Assembly (NCBI RefSeq): GCF_020172665.1 | Contig: NZ_CP083985.1 | Span: 4,016,184-4,080,183 of the forward strand | Origin: [Mycobacterium] zoologicum | GTDB taxonomy: Bacteria; Actinomycetota; Actinomycetes; Mycobacteriales; Mycobacteriaceae | Direction: 5' to 3' | Length of the DNA: 64,000 bases | Shown here: positions 1 through 9,949 of the stretch, piece by piece | Numbering within the stretch: position 1 is the stretch's first letter | Layout of the letters: every line of letters begins with the position of its first letter | Position numbers and translations under genes: made by a program | The notes under the pieces: model-generated | Seen by the model: only the letters and a program-made list of their open reading frames with translations | What the model was told of the DNA's origin: nothing | The model's database searches: none

Positions 1-258
1 TACCACGCCGATGGGCTGCTGCTGGCCGCGCTGACCACCGCCGCGACGACGATCGCGCTGCTGACGCTGACCGGTGCGGCCACGGTGGCAGCGGCGCTGC
101 ACCGCGCCTACGCGCTGGGCTGGGTGGGCGCCACGGCCGCCTCGACCCTGCTGTTGCTGCTGCCGCTGGACCTGCCGATGCGGACCGTGGTGGCTCTGCT
201 GTGCGGGCCATTGGTGGGAATCGCCGTGCACCTGACCGCGTTACGCGCGGCCCCGTAG
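1..258 (+). CDS. Integral membrane protein, C-terminal part (gene cut by window edge)
   Basis: The first reading frame is open from the window edge to a TAG stop and gives 85 residues. They are dominated by Leu, Ala, Val and Thr, with about three hydrophobic segments (roughly residues 5-33, 38-57 and 60-80), so this is the end of a polytopic membrane protein. It lies 9 bp upstream of a GT2 glycosyltransferase in the same direction, matching the M. tuberculosis order Rv3630-Rv3631-Rv3632, where Rv3630 is an integral membrane protein. By context it could be a flippase or polymer exporter, but this fragment carries no motif that proves it. Confidence 0.75.
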   Translation, partial: YHADGLLLAALTTAATTIALLTLTGAATVAAALHRAYALGWVGATAASTLLLLLPLDLPMRTVVALLCGPLVGIAVHLTALRAAP

Positions 259-267
259 CGCCTGGGC

Positions 268-993
268 GTGTATTTTTTAGGGATCAATACCAGGTCAAAG
301 AGCCGTTACCCGGACGTCTGGATCATCGTTCCGGCCTTCGGCGAGGCGGCTGTCATCGGCGAGGTGATCGCCGGTATCCGGTCGGAGTTCGACAACGTCG
401 TCTGCGTGGACGACGGCAGCGCTGATGACACCGCCGCGATCGCCCGGCGCGCCGGCGCCTTTGTGGTGCGCCATCCGGTGAACCTCGGCCAGGGGGCAGC
501 GATTCAGACCGGGGTCGAGTTCGCCCGCCGCCGGCCCGGGGCCCGGCTGTTCGCCACCTTCGACGCCGACGGCCAGCACCGGGTGGCCGACGTGGTGCGG
601 ATGGTCGAGCGGCTCGACGACTCGGATCTGGATATCGTCATCGGCACGCGTTTCGCCGCCCCCGCGGCCGCCGCGGCCGTGCCACCGCTCAAGCGACTGG
701 TGCTGCGGACCGCGGTCTGGCTCAACCCACGGATCCGCCGGCTGGGGCTCACCGATGCGCACAACGGACTGCGGGTCTTCAACCGGCGGGTCGCCGACAG
801 TCTCGACCTCACCATGACCGGCATGAGCCACGCCGGAGAGTTCATCGCGCTGATCGCCGAAAACCATTGGCGGGTGGCCGAAGAACCCATCGAGGTGCTC
901 TACACCGACTACTCCAAGTCGAAGGGGCAGCCACTGCTCAACGGGGTCAACATCCTGTTCGACGGGATGCTGCGCAAGAGGATGTCACGATGA
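268..993 (+). CDS. Family 2 glycosyltransferase (Rv3631-like)
   Basis: This is a 241-residue GT2 enzyme, the same length as I recall for M. tuberculosis Rv3631. The GT-A fold signatures are visible: WIIVPAFGEAAVIGEV near the N-terminus, VCVDDGSADDT for nucleotide-sugar binding, and FDADGQH, whose DAD is the metal-binding DXD-type motif. No membrane segment is evident, so it is probably a cytosolic or peripheral transferase using a nucleotide- or polyprenyl-linked sugar. The start is GTG, followed by an unusually AT-rich stretch for this genome. The stop overlaps the next start as ATGA, so the two genes are translationally coupled. The acceptor is unknown. Confidence 0.9.
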   Translation: MYFLGINTRSKSRYPDVWIIVPAFGEAAVIGEVIAGIRSEFDNVVCVDDGSADDTAAIARRAGAFVVRHPVNLGQGAAIQTGVEFARRRPGARLFATFDADGQHRVADVVRMVERLDDSDLDIVIGTRFAAPAAAAAVPPLKRLVLRTAVWLNPRIRRLGLTDAHNGLRVFNRRVADSLDLTMTGMSHAGEFIALIAENHWRVAEEPIEVLYTDYSKSKGQPLLNGVNILFDGMLRKRMSR

Positions 994-1331
994 ACTGGAT
1001 CAAAATACTGCTGATCGCGTCGGTGGTGTCGCTGCTGATCTACCTGTTGCTCTCGCGGCGTTCCGCGCAGTCCCGCGCCTGGGTGAAGGTCGGCTACCTG
1101 GTGTTCGTGGTGGCGGGCATCTACGCGGTGCTGCGCCCGGATGACACCACGGTGGTGGCGAATTGGGTCGGGGTGCGCCGTGGCACCGACCTGATGCTCT
1201 ACATCCTGATCATCGCGTTCGCGTTCACCACACTGAGCACCTACATGCGTTTTCGCGACCTGGAACTGCGCTACGCCCGATTGGCCAGAGTGGTCGCACT
1301 GGCCGACGCGCAACCGCCGGACATCCAGTAA
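990..1331 (+). CDS. Small membrane protein, DUF2304-like (Rv3632-like)
   Basis: The ATG overlaps the stop of the glycosyltransferase gene (ATGA) and gives 113 residues. Three hydrophobic helices are visible: IKILLIASVVSLLIYLLLS at the N-terminus, VGYLVFVVAGIYAVL, and LMLYILIIAFAFTTLS, followed by a charged tail. A longer frame opens upstream, but coupling and hydrophobic pattern favour this start. DUF2304-type proteins typically sit beside GT2 glycosyltransferases. A role as membrane partner of the upstream transferase is an inference from that context. Confidence 0.85.
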   Translation: MNWIKILLIASVVSLLIYLLLSRRSAQSRAWVKVGYLVFVVAGIYAVLRPDDTTVVANWVGVRRGTDLMLYILIIAFAFTTLSTYMRFRDLELRYARLARVVALADAQPPDIQ

Positions 1332-1403
1332 TTAGGCGACAATTGGCCGGCCCGTCACAGTCGGTTTGCCGTCTGTCCTGCTGCGGCCGTCACCCTGAAG
1401 CTC

Positions 1404-1577
1404 ATGAGGACAACCGAGGTCCTGGCAGATCCCCTGATCGACGCCGTAGCGGTAATCCTGACAGTGCCGGCCGTCGAGTTGTACGCGCTGCTCTGGCGTG
1501 CCGGTGTCATCGAGGTGACGCATCCCGCATCGAAGCGCCCGGCGTCCGAAGTACTGGCGCTCCGACCCGCCGGATGA
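1404..1577 (+). CDS. Possible 57-residue small protein
   Basis: A 57-codon frame starts at ATG and ends at TGA in the otherwise empty space between the Rv3632-like gene and the convergent ATPase gene. The product has a central hydrophobic segment (IDAVAVILTVPAVELYALLW) and a charged C-terminus. About 70 percent of third positions are G or C, compatible with coding but not decisive at this length. Upstream there is only a weak purine stretch (TGAAG). Minus-strand frames of similar length overlap it. I do not recognise a family. Confidence 0.3.
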   Translation: MRTTEVLADPLIDAVAVILTVPAVELYALLWRAGVIEVTHPASKRPASEVLALRPAG

Positions 1578-1598
1578 ACCGGCCGCATTGGAGGTGCC

Positions 1599-4500
1599 TC
1601 AGCGCACCAACTCGAGTTTCGCGGACGACTTCTTCGCGGCGGCCTTTTTGGCCGGCGCCTTCTTGGCGGCCGTCTTCTTGGCCGCCGAAGCTTTCTTCAC
1701 CGGGGCCTTCTTGGCCACCGCGACTTTCTTCGCCGGGGCCTTCTTGGCCACCGCAACCTTCTGCACCGGGGCCTTCTTGGCGACGGCCTTCTTCGCCGGC
1801 GCCTTCTTGACAGGAGCCACCTCAGCTACGGCCTTCGCGACCTCTTTGGGGGCCGCCTCAATCTCCTTGGCCGGGGCCGAGAATCGGCTCGCCACGGCCA
1901 CCGCGGCGGTGGCCGCCGCGGCCGTGCCAACCGCCTGCGCCCAGCCGACCGGGCCGACCGGAGTGCAGCCCAGCAACTGGCTGACGCCGGGCGTGGAGAC
2001 CATCGCGGCGAACAGCACGAAGGACCCGGCCGCGGTCGCCAGCACCAGCGGCGCCCGCGAGTCGACCACGGTCTGACCGAGTTCGGTGGTCACCAGCGAG
2101 ATCAGTGCCACCGTCGACGCCCGCTGCGGGGTGCCGGTCACCGAGGCCATCGCCCAGGCGGCGGTGCCCGCCGCGCCGGTGACCCCGCCCCGGAACGCCA
2201 CGGCGCGCCACAGTTTGCGCTCGTCGAGTCCGGGCACCGCGTCACCGATCGGGCCGGCCGGCGTGCTCACCGCCACCGCGGTGGCCGGCAGCGCGTCGGT
2301 CAGGGTGTTCATCAGCAGCAGCTGGCGGGTGTTCAGCGGCGAGTTGCCGGTGATCGCGGTGCCGATGACGGAGAACATCACCTCACCGGCGTTGCCACCC
2401 AGCAGCCCGGAGATGGCCAGTTGCACACCGCGCCACAGCCTCCGGCCCTCGTCGATCGCGTCGACGAGCGCCCCGATCTTCCCGTCGGTCAGCACGACGT
2501 CGGCGGTGGCGTGCGCCGAGTCGCTGCCGTGCGCGACCACCCCGAGGCCCACGGTGGCGGCGCGAATCGCGGCGGCGTCGTTGGCACCGTCTCCGACCAT
2601 CGCCGAGACCCGGCCGGCGCGCTCCAGGGTCTGGACGATCTGCACCTTGTTCTCCGGCGACATCCGGGCGAAGATCACCCGTTCGCAGACCACCCGCTCT
2701 TGTTCCTTGCGGTTCAAGGCATTCCACTCCGAGCCGGTGATGACCTGCTCGGGGGCGACGTTCACGCCCATTTCGGCGGCGATCGCGGTGGCCGTGATCG
2801 GGTGGTCGCCGGTGATCATCCGGATGTCGACGCCGCGGGTGGCCAGATCGGCCAGCAGCTGCGGAGCGTCGGCCCGGGGCGTGTCGGCCAGGCCGAGGAA
2901 ACCGATCAGCGTCAGCCCGGCCGCGCTGACCTCCGTGAGGCGTTCGGAATCATCCCGCACGGCCCGCACCTGGGCGGCGGTCAGCTTGCCCTGCGCCACC
3001 GCGATCACCCGCAGCCCCTGGGCCGCCATCGCGTCCACCTGCTGTTCGACCTTGGCGCCGGCGTTCGTGCAAGCCCCCAGCACCACTTCCGGTGCGCCCT
3101 TGACCAGCAGCTCCGTTCCCAGCACCGACGCCGAGAAGGCCCGGCCGGAACGGAACGGCAGGTGCGCGTCCGGCTCGATCCAAGCCCTGGCGCCGGTTGC
3201 GGCCGCCGCACCCTCGACGATGGCCTGGTCGGTGGCGTGCGCGTGCGCGGCGCCGTCGGGAGCCGGGGCCGCCTGCGCGGCAGAACCGAGCACGTCGTCG
3301 TCGGAAAAGCCCGCCAGCGGGCGCACCGTGGTGACCCGCAGCCGGTTCTCGGACAGCGTTCCGGTCTTGTCGAAGCAGACCACGTCAACCCGGCCGAGCG
3401 CCTCCACCGACCGCGGGATTCGCACCAGCGCACCGGATTTCGTCAACCGCTGCGACGACGCGTGCTGGGCCAGGGTGGCCATCAGCGGCATGCCCTCCGG
3501 GACGGCGGCGATCGCGACCGCGATCGCGTTACCGAGCGCGACCCGCAGCCCGCCCTGGCGCAGCAGCCCGAGCGCACCGACCGCCACACCGCCGGCGGCG
3601 CTGTACGGGAAGGTCCGGTACATCAGCTGCGACAGGTGGTGCTGCAGGCCGACCTCGGCCAGCTCACCGGAGGCCAATTCGGAGGCCCGCCGGGCCTGGG
3701 TGTCGGCGCCCACGGCGGTCACCATCGCCAGCACCTTGCCGGCGATCACCGTGGTGCCCGCGTAGAGCATGGAGCTGCGTTCGGCCAGTTCGGCACCGGG
3801 AGTCGGGTCCAGCTGCTTGCCGACCGACAGCGATTCACCGGTCAGCGAGGACTCGTCGACCTCGACATCGGAGACCTCGAGGACCCGGGCGTCGGCGGGC
3901 ACCACCTCGTTGCTGTGCACCTCGATCAGGTCACCGGGCAGCAGTTGCTCGGCAGGGATTTCGTGATAGGTGGGGTTGTCCCCGCCGACCACCAGCACCC
4001 GGGCCGGTGGGGCCTGCTGGGCCAGCAGCGTGTTCAGCCGGCTCTCGGCCCGCAACCGCTGGTAGGCGGCCAGCATGGCGTTGCCGGTGAGCACCGTGCC
4101 CACCATCACCGCGTCGATCGGCGAACCCAGCATGGCGGTCGCCGCCGAGCACAGCGCCAGGATCGGCGTCATCGGGTCGGACAACTCCTCACGCACGGCG
4201 TGGAAGTACGGCCAGAACATGCCTTGGGATTCCGCGTCGACCGGGGCGCGTTCGGCCAGCGGTGTCACCGCGTCGGGAGCCAGCAGCTCGCGGGCCTGCT
4301 CGACCGTCATGGCGTGCCACTCGTAGGCCGGTGCCGGCTTCGGCGCGCGCGCCCGCAGCACCCGGCGGGCCAGCAGATATCCCGACAGCATGCCTGCGCC
4401 GGCACCGACGGTCACCGGGCCCGGTCCGCGGCTCGGGCCCGGCCCGACACCGGGGATGGTCGCCCGGACCCCGCGGACCAGCAGCAGCCCGGCGATGGAC

Positions 4501-6134
4501 GAGGCCCCGATCGAGATCGCGACTCCGCGCTCGCTGGCCGTCCGGGCGGCCGGCAGCGCCCGCAGCACCTGCCAGGCACCGGTCAGGTCGGTCAGCAGCA
4601 GATCGGCATAAAACGGCGGTGCGTCGTCTCCGCCGTCGGGCATGACACCCAGCCCCAGATCCGCCGACGCCAGGGCCTGCGCAGCCGAGGTCGACAGCAC
4701 CGCGACGGTGCGGCCGGCCCGCTGCAGATCGGTGACGGCCGCAGCCAGGGCTGCGTCGAGATCGTCGCCGGGTACCGGGCGGATGTCGTCGAAGCCGGGG
4801 CGCAGCTCGCCGAGGATCTCGGTGTCGACCGTGACCAGCTCCGCGCCGGAGGCACGCCCTTCGAGCACCACCGCCGAGGCCAGCGCGTGGTGCGCGGGCA
4901 GGATCAGCGCCTCCACCGGCACCTTGCGGGTCGACCCGCGGACGGTCATCCGAGGCACCCGGTGCCAGCCCGGTCGCAGTCCGGCCTTATCGAGCAGGTC
5001 CTGCGCGTTGCTCCAGGCCTTCGGCAACTCGTGTTCCCCGGCGCCGCGGATCTGCACCACTCGGCTTTGCGCACCGGTCAGCGCGCGCGGGTCGATGACC
5101 ACGGTGTCGATCTTGTCGAGGCGACGCAGGCTGCCCGGCCGCAGCGGCAGCACCCCGTGCTGATCCGCCAGCCCCTGGCCCAGGGCCGCGGCGAAGGATT
5201 CACAACTGGTGCGCACCGCCTTGGGCGACGCGGCCAGGATCGCGTTCGAGGTCATGTCCAGGTTGCGGGTGAGTCCGCCCACCACGCCGGCCCCGACGAC
5301 CTGCACCAGCGCGGTGCGCTTCAGGTGCCGCTCGGCCGGCCCGTCCGGGCGGGGAACCGGGCGCGCCGCGTCACACACCTCTGGGTGATCGGCGTATCGC
5401 GCCAGCTCCGGCTCGTAGCGGTTCCAGGCCAGCGCCCCGGCGCGGGTCTCGGACGCCTTCAGCCCCTCCACCATCATGTCCACCGCCAGGATCGCCGGGG
5501 ACATGGTGATGATGTGCGAGCCGAGCGAGGCCAGTGAGAGCACCGCTTCGGTGCGGGCCGGCCCGATCCGACTTTCCAGCGCGCTGCGGACCAGCGGCTG
5601 GTAGCGGGCCACCGACGCCGCGGCGTCGAAGATCTTCGGCGCGGCCGGCCAGCGCAGCACGCTGCCCGCGGTGGCGATCGCCAGGCCCACGGCGTTGGCG
5701 CCCACCATCGCGCCCTTGGTGGCCAGCAGCAGTCCGTCGCCCGGCAGGGCCGCCGGCACGTTCGCGGTCAGCTCGGCACCCTTTTCCACAGCTTCGACCG
5801 CCGCGCACAGGTCCGACAGCGCCGTCTGCTCGCCGACCTCGACCACCACCCGCGACAACGGGCGGTTCAGCCGCACCGAGGTGACGCCCGGCTGAGCCCG
5901 CAGGGCCTCCAGCACGGCGGTGCCGACGTCGTCGCCATCGGCCTCGTCCAGCCCGCGGACCTCGATCCAGGCCCGTCCGGCGCCGCGCCAGCTGCGCCGG
6001 CTGGTCAGATCCGAGCGTTCACCGGAGAGGATCTTGGCGCCCTCGCGCAGCGGGATGGCGGCAAGGTCCAGGCTCGCAGACGCCACTGCGCCGACGGCAT
6101 CCAGCCCGAGCCGGCCGAGTGAGAAAACGTCCAT
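1599..6134 (-). CDS. Very large cation-transporting P-type ATPase (CtpH/CtpI-like) with a degenerate second P-domain
   Basis: This 1511-residue protein is in the size range of mycobacterial CtpH and CtpI. The catalytic core is complete: TGES at residues 765-768 (actuator), DKTGT with the phosphorylated Asp at 922, and GDGANDA with Asp at 1182. An N-terminal ferredoxin-like region lacks CxxC. Upstream of the core, around residues 345-560, is a second P-domain-like stretch in which DKTGT is replaced by DPRAL (Asp 348), so that copy cannot be a normal phosphorylation site. The last 85 or so residues are a Lys/Ala/Pro-rich tail of PAKKA and VAKKA units resembling histone H1 or HupB tails. The ATG sits six bases from a GGAGG held in a hairpin downstream of an apparent Mn2+ riboswitch. 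Manganese or another divalent cation is therefore the likely substrate, with export as the inferred direction. CtpH versus CtpI cannot be decided here. Confidence 0.9.
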   Translation of the reverse strand: MDVFSLGRLGLDAVGAVASASLDLAAIPLREGAKILSGERSDLTSRRSWRGAGRAWIEVRGLDEADGDDVGTAVLEALRAQPGVTSVRLNRPLSRVVVEVGEQTALSDLCAAVEAVEKGAELTANVPAALPGDGLLLATKGAMVGANAVGLAIATAGSVLRWPAAPKIFDAAASVARYQPLVRSALESRIGPARTEAVLSLASLGSHIITMSPAILAVDMMVEGLKASETRAGALAWNRYEPELARYADHPEVCDAARPVPRPDGPAERHLKRTALVQVVGAGVVGGLTRNLDMTSNAILAASPKAVRTSCESFAAALGQGLADQHGVLPLRPGSLRRLDKIDTVVIDPRALTGAQSRVVQIRGAGEHELPKAWSNAQDLLDKAGLRPGWHRVPRMTVRGSTRKVPVEALILPAHHALASAVVLEGRASGAELVTVDTEILGELRPGFDDIRPVPGDDLDAALAAAVTDLQRAGRTVAVLSTSAAQALASADLGLGVMPDGGDDAPPFYADLLLTDLTGAWQVLRALPAARTASERGVAISIGASSIAGLLLVRGVRATIPGVGPGPSRGPGPVTVGAGAGMLSGYLLARRVLRARAPKPAPAYEWHAMTVEQARELLAPDAVTPLAERAPVDAESQGMFWPYFHAVREELSDPMTPILALCSAATAMLGSPIDAVMVGTVLTGNAMLAAYQRLRAESRLNTLLAQQAPPARVLVVGGDNPTYHEIPAEQLLPGDLIEVHSNEVVPADARVLEVSDVEVDESSLTGESLSVGKQLDPTPGAELAERSSMLYAGTTVIAGKVLAMVTAVGADTQARRASELASGELAEVGLQHHLSQLMYRTFPYSAAGGVAVGALGLLRQGGLRVALGNAIAVAIAAVPEGMPLMATLAQHASSQRLTKSGALVRIPRSVEALGRVDVVCFDKTGTLSENRLRVTTVRPLAGFSDDDVLGSAAQAAPAPDGAAHAHATDQAIVEGAAAATGARAWIEPDAHLPFRSGRAFSASVLGTELLVKGAPEVVLGACTNAGAKVEQQVDAMAAQGLRVIAVAQGKLTAAQVRAVRDDSERLTEVSAAGLTLIGFLGLADTPRADAPQLLADLATRGVDIRMITGDHPITATAIAAEMGVNVAPEQVITGSEWNALNRKEQERVVCERVIFARMSPENKVQIVQTLERAGRVSAMVGDGANDAAAIRAATVGLGVVAHGSDSAHATADVVLTDGKIGALVDAIDEGRRLWRGVQLAISGLLGGNAGEVMFSVIGTAITGNSPLNTRQLLLMNTLTDALPATAVAVSTPAGPIGDAVPGLDERKLWRAVAFRGGVTGAAGTAAWAMASVTGTPQRASTVALISLVTTELGQTVVDSRAPLVLATAAGSFVLFAAMVSTPGVSQLLGCTPVGPVGWAQAVGTAAAATAAVAVASRFSAPAKEIEAAPKEVAKAVAEVAPVKKAPAKKAVAKKAPVQKVAVAKKAPAKKVAVAKKAPVKKASAAKKTAAKKAPAKKAAAKKSSAKLELVR

Positions 6135-6140
6135 GGATTG

Positions 6141-6262
6141 CCTCCAGCGTCATAGCAGCGCTGGAGGTCTCTTCCGCCGAATGATCCGGCCCACAGCACC
6201 GGTCACCCGATAGACGGACGACGTGATGACGACACTGCGAATTGGGGAATACTCCCCTCCGA
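6141..6262 (-). promoter_or_regulatory. yybP-ykoY (Mn2+) riboswitch with ribosome-binding-site hairpin
   Basis: On the minus strand the ATPase leader opens with GGAGGGGAGTATTCC, continues with GTCGTCATCACG and GGGTGAC, and closes with GGAAGAGACCTCC. The opening GGAGG and closing CCTCC pair as P1. GGGGAGTA near the 5' end, a GTCATC segment and GAGACC at the 3' end are hallmarks of yybP-ykoY aptamers as I know them. Directly after the aptamer, CCTCCAGCG (minus-strand read of 6159-6167) can instead pair with CGCTGGAGG (6141-6149), which contains the Shine-Dalgarno GGAGG six bases before the ATG. CCTCC is thus shared: aptamer closure frees the SD, and its release masks it. That is a translational ON switch, as described for alx-type yybP-ykoY leaders. 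Confidence 0.85.
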
Positions 6263-6284
6263 CCGGCCAGTATGCCACAGAAGT

Positions 6285-9045
<2,761 letters not shown>

Positions 9046-9049
<4 letters not shown>

Positions 9050-9477
9050 ACGGCGTGCGCGAACTCCACCGGCTTAGCGTCACGCGCGCGTGCCTGCTGG
9101 CCAACAGCCGCTGAAACAACGATGCCCTGCGGATGCAGCGCCACGTAGTCGAGGAACATTCCGATGGTCGCAGTAGCCGCCGGCACGTCGGGCCCGGTCA
9201 TCGCGTCTCCGGGCTCCGAGACCGCGCAGTTGTCACCGATGATGGACGCCATCCGCACACCGCCGTCGTCCTCGCGGACGAACAGATTCACGAACCCCCC
9301 AGCGGCACGCACCCGACCGAAGACCACAGCCAGGCGCTCACCGGCCAGAGCGACCACCACCGGACATCCGCCCTCATCGCTGGTGACCGGAAGATCGACG
9401 TCAGCAAGCGGTCCCATCGCGAGGTTCCAATTCACCTCACGCCGGAAATCGTCCAGTTGCTCTTGTTTGTCCATCAT
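9046..9477 (-). CDS. Hypothetical protein, second gene of a two-gene cassette
   Basis: The product has 143 residues, is acidic and soluble, and belongs to no family I recognise. Two adjacent ATG codons begin the frame; GGAG lies upstream at good spacing for either. The preceding gene's stop overlaps the second ATG (ATGA), so the two are translationally coupled. A middle segment (CPVVVALAGERLAVVFGRV) alternates hydrophobic and charged residues, suggesting a compact beta-rich domain. The pair sits in reverse orientation between two conserved mycobacterial blocks, so it looks like an accessory insertion. Confidence 0.65.
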
Positions 9478-9896
9478 TGCGCTCCGTCTCGGATGATACG
9501 CGCTCGCTCGTGCGCTATGCCGTTAACCTGCGCGAATGCTCGTTGAACGTCACCGACGGCATCCAGGCGCTGGATGCTCTCGGGCGGCAGCTCCTCGTTC
9601 TGGGGATGTAGGTGACAGTGGCCATGACAACAGTCGAAGCGCTCAACGGTTTCCCAACCACCCGAGCCGAGGACCTGGACATTGACGACGAAATCGACAA
9701 GGCGCCCGCCATCCCGCCAGATGATGAACTGGACCCGAATGGCGCTGACGTCGTCGTAAGCCGTTTCCCACTGCCGTCGAAAGCAATCTCCGCGCGGTGG
9801 CGGCCGGTACGTCCCGTGCTTGGAATCGAGTTGTCGTTCAAGGTCGCGGCGCGCTCGTTCCACATGTTTTCGCCGCTGCTGCCCTCGGCGAACCAT
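9474..9896 (-). CDS. Hypothetical protein, possibly DUF7718-like, first gene of a two-gene cassette
   Basis: This 140-residue soluble protein has an Arg-rich N-terminus (RRGQQRRKHVERARRDLERQ) followed by RVQFIIWRDGGRLVDFVVNV and a Cys/His cluster, CCHGHCHLH. The sequence resembles small hypothetical proteins grouped as DUF7718, from memory and not certain. The Cys/His cluster could bind a metal. The stop overlaps the next start as ATGA. Its 5' end lies 53 bp from the NRPS-like gene on the opposite strand, so the gap must hold both promoters. This also argues against any longer N-terminus for that neighbour. Confidence 0.65.
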   Translation of the reverse strand: MVRRGQQRRKHVERARRDLERQLDSKHGTYRPPPRGDCFRRQWETAYDDVSAIRVQFIIWRDGGRLVDFVVNVQVLGSGGWETVERFDCCHGHCHLHPQNEELPPESIQRLDAVGDVQRAFAQVNGIAHERARIIRDGAQ

Positions 9897-9949
9897 GCAC
9901 GAACCCTAGTCACTGCGCTACCGGTCCGTGCTCGGTACGTTCTACAGTC

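Noticed and set aside
1620..1860. Tandem-repeat array or CRISPR-like structure
   Set aside because: The periodicity comes from Lys/Ala-rich coding repeats at the ATPase C-terminus; there are no spacers or palindromic repeats.
2421..5537. Very long plus-strand open frame (about 1038 codons) opposite the P-type ATPase
   Set aside because: Product is Arg/Gly/Pro/His-rich with no domain, typical of antisense frames in high-GC genes; the minus-strand ATPase has all its catalytic motifs.
6141..6262. M-box (Mg2+) riboswitch as explanation of the ATPase leader
   Set aside because: The conserved M-box core could not be found, whereas GGGGAGTA, GTCATC and GAGACC with P1 pairing fit yybP-ykoY.
9797..9949. 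Longer N-terminus for the NRPS-like protein
   Set aside because: Would overlap the divergent two-gene cassette, and the added residues have no similarity to adenylation domains.
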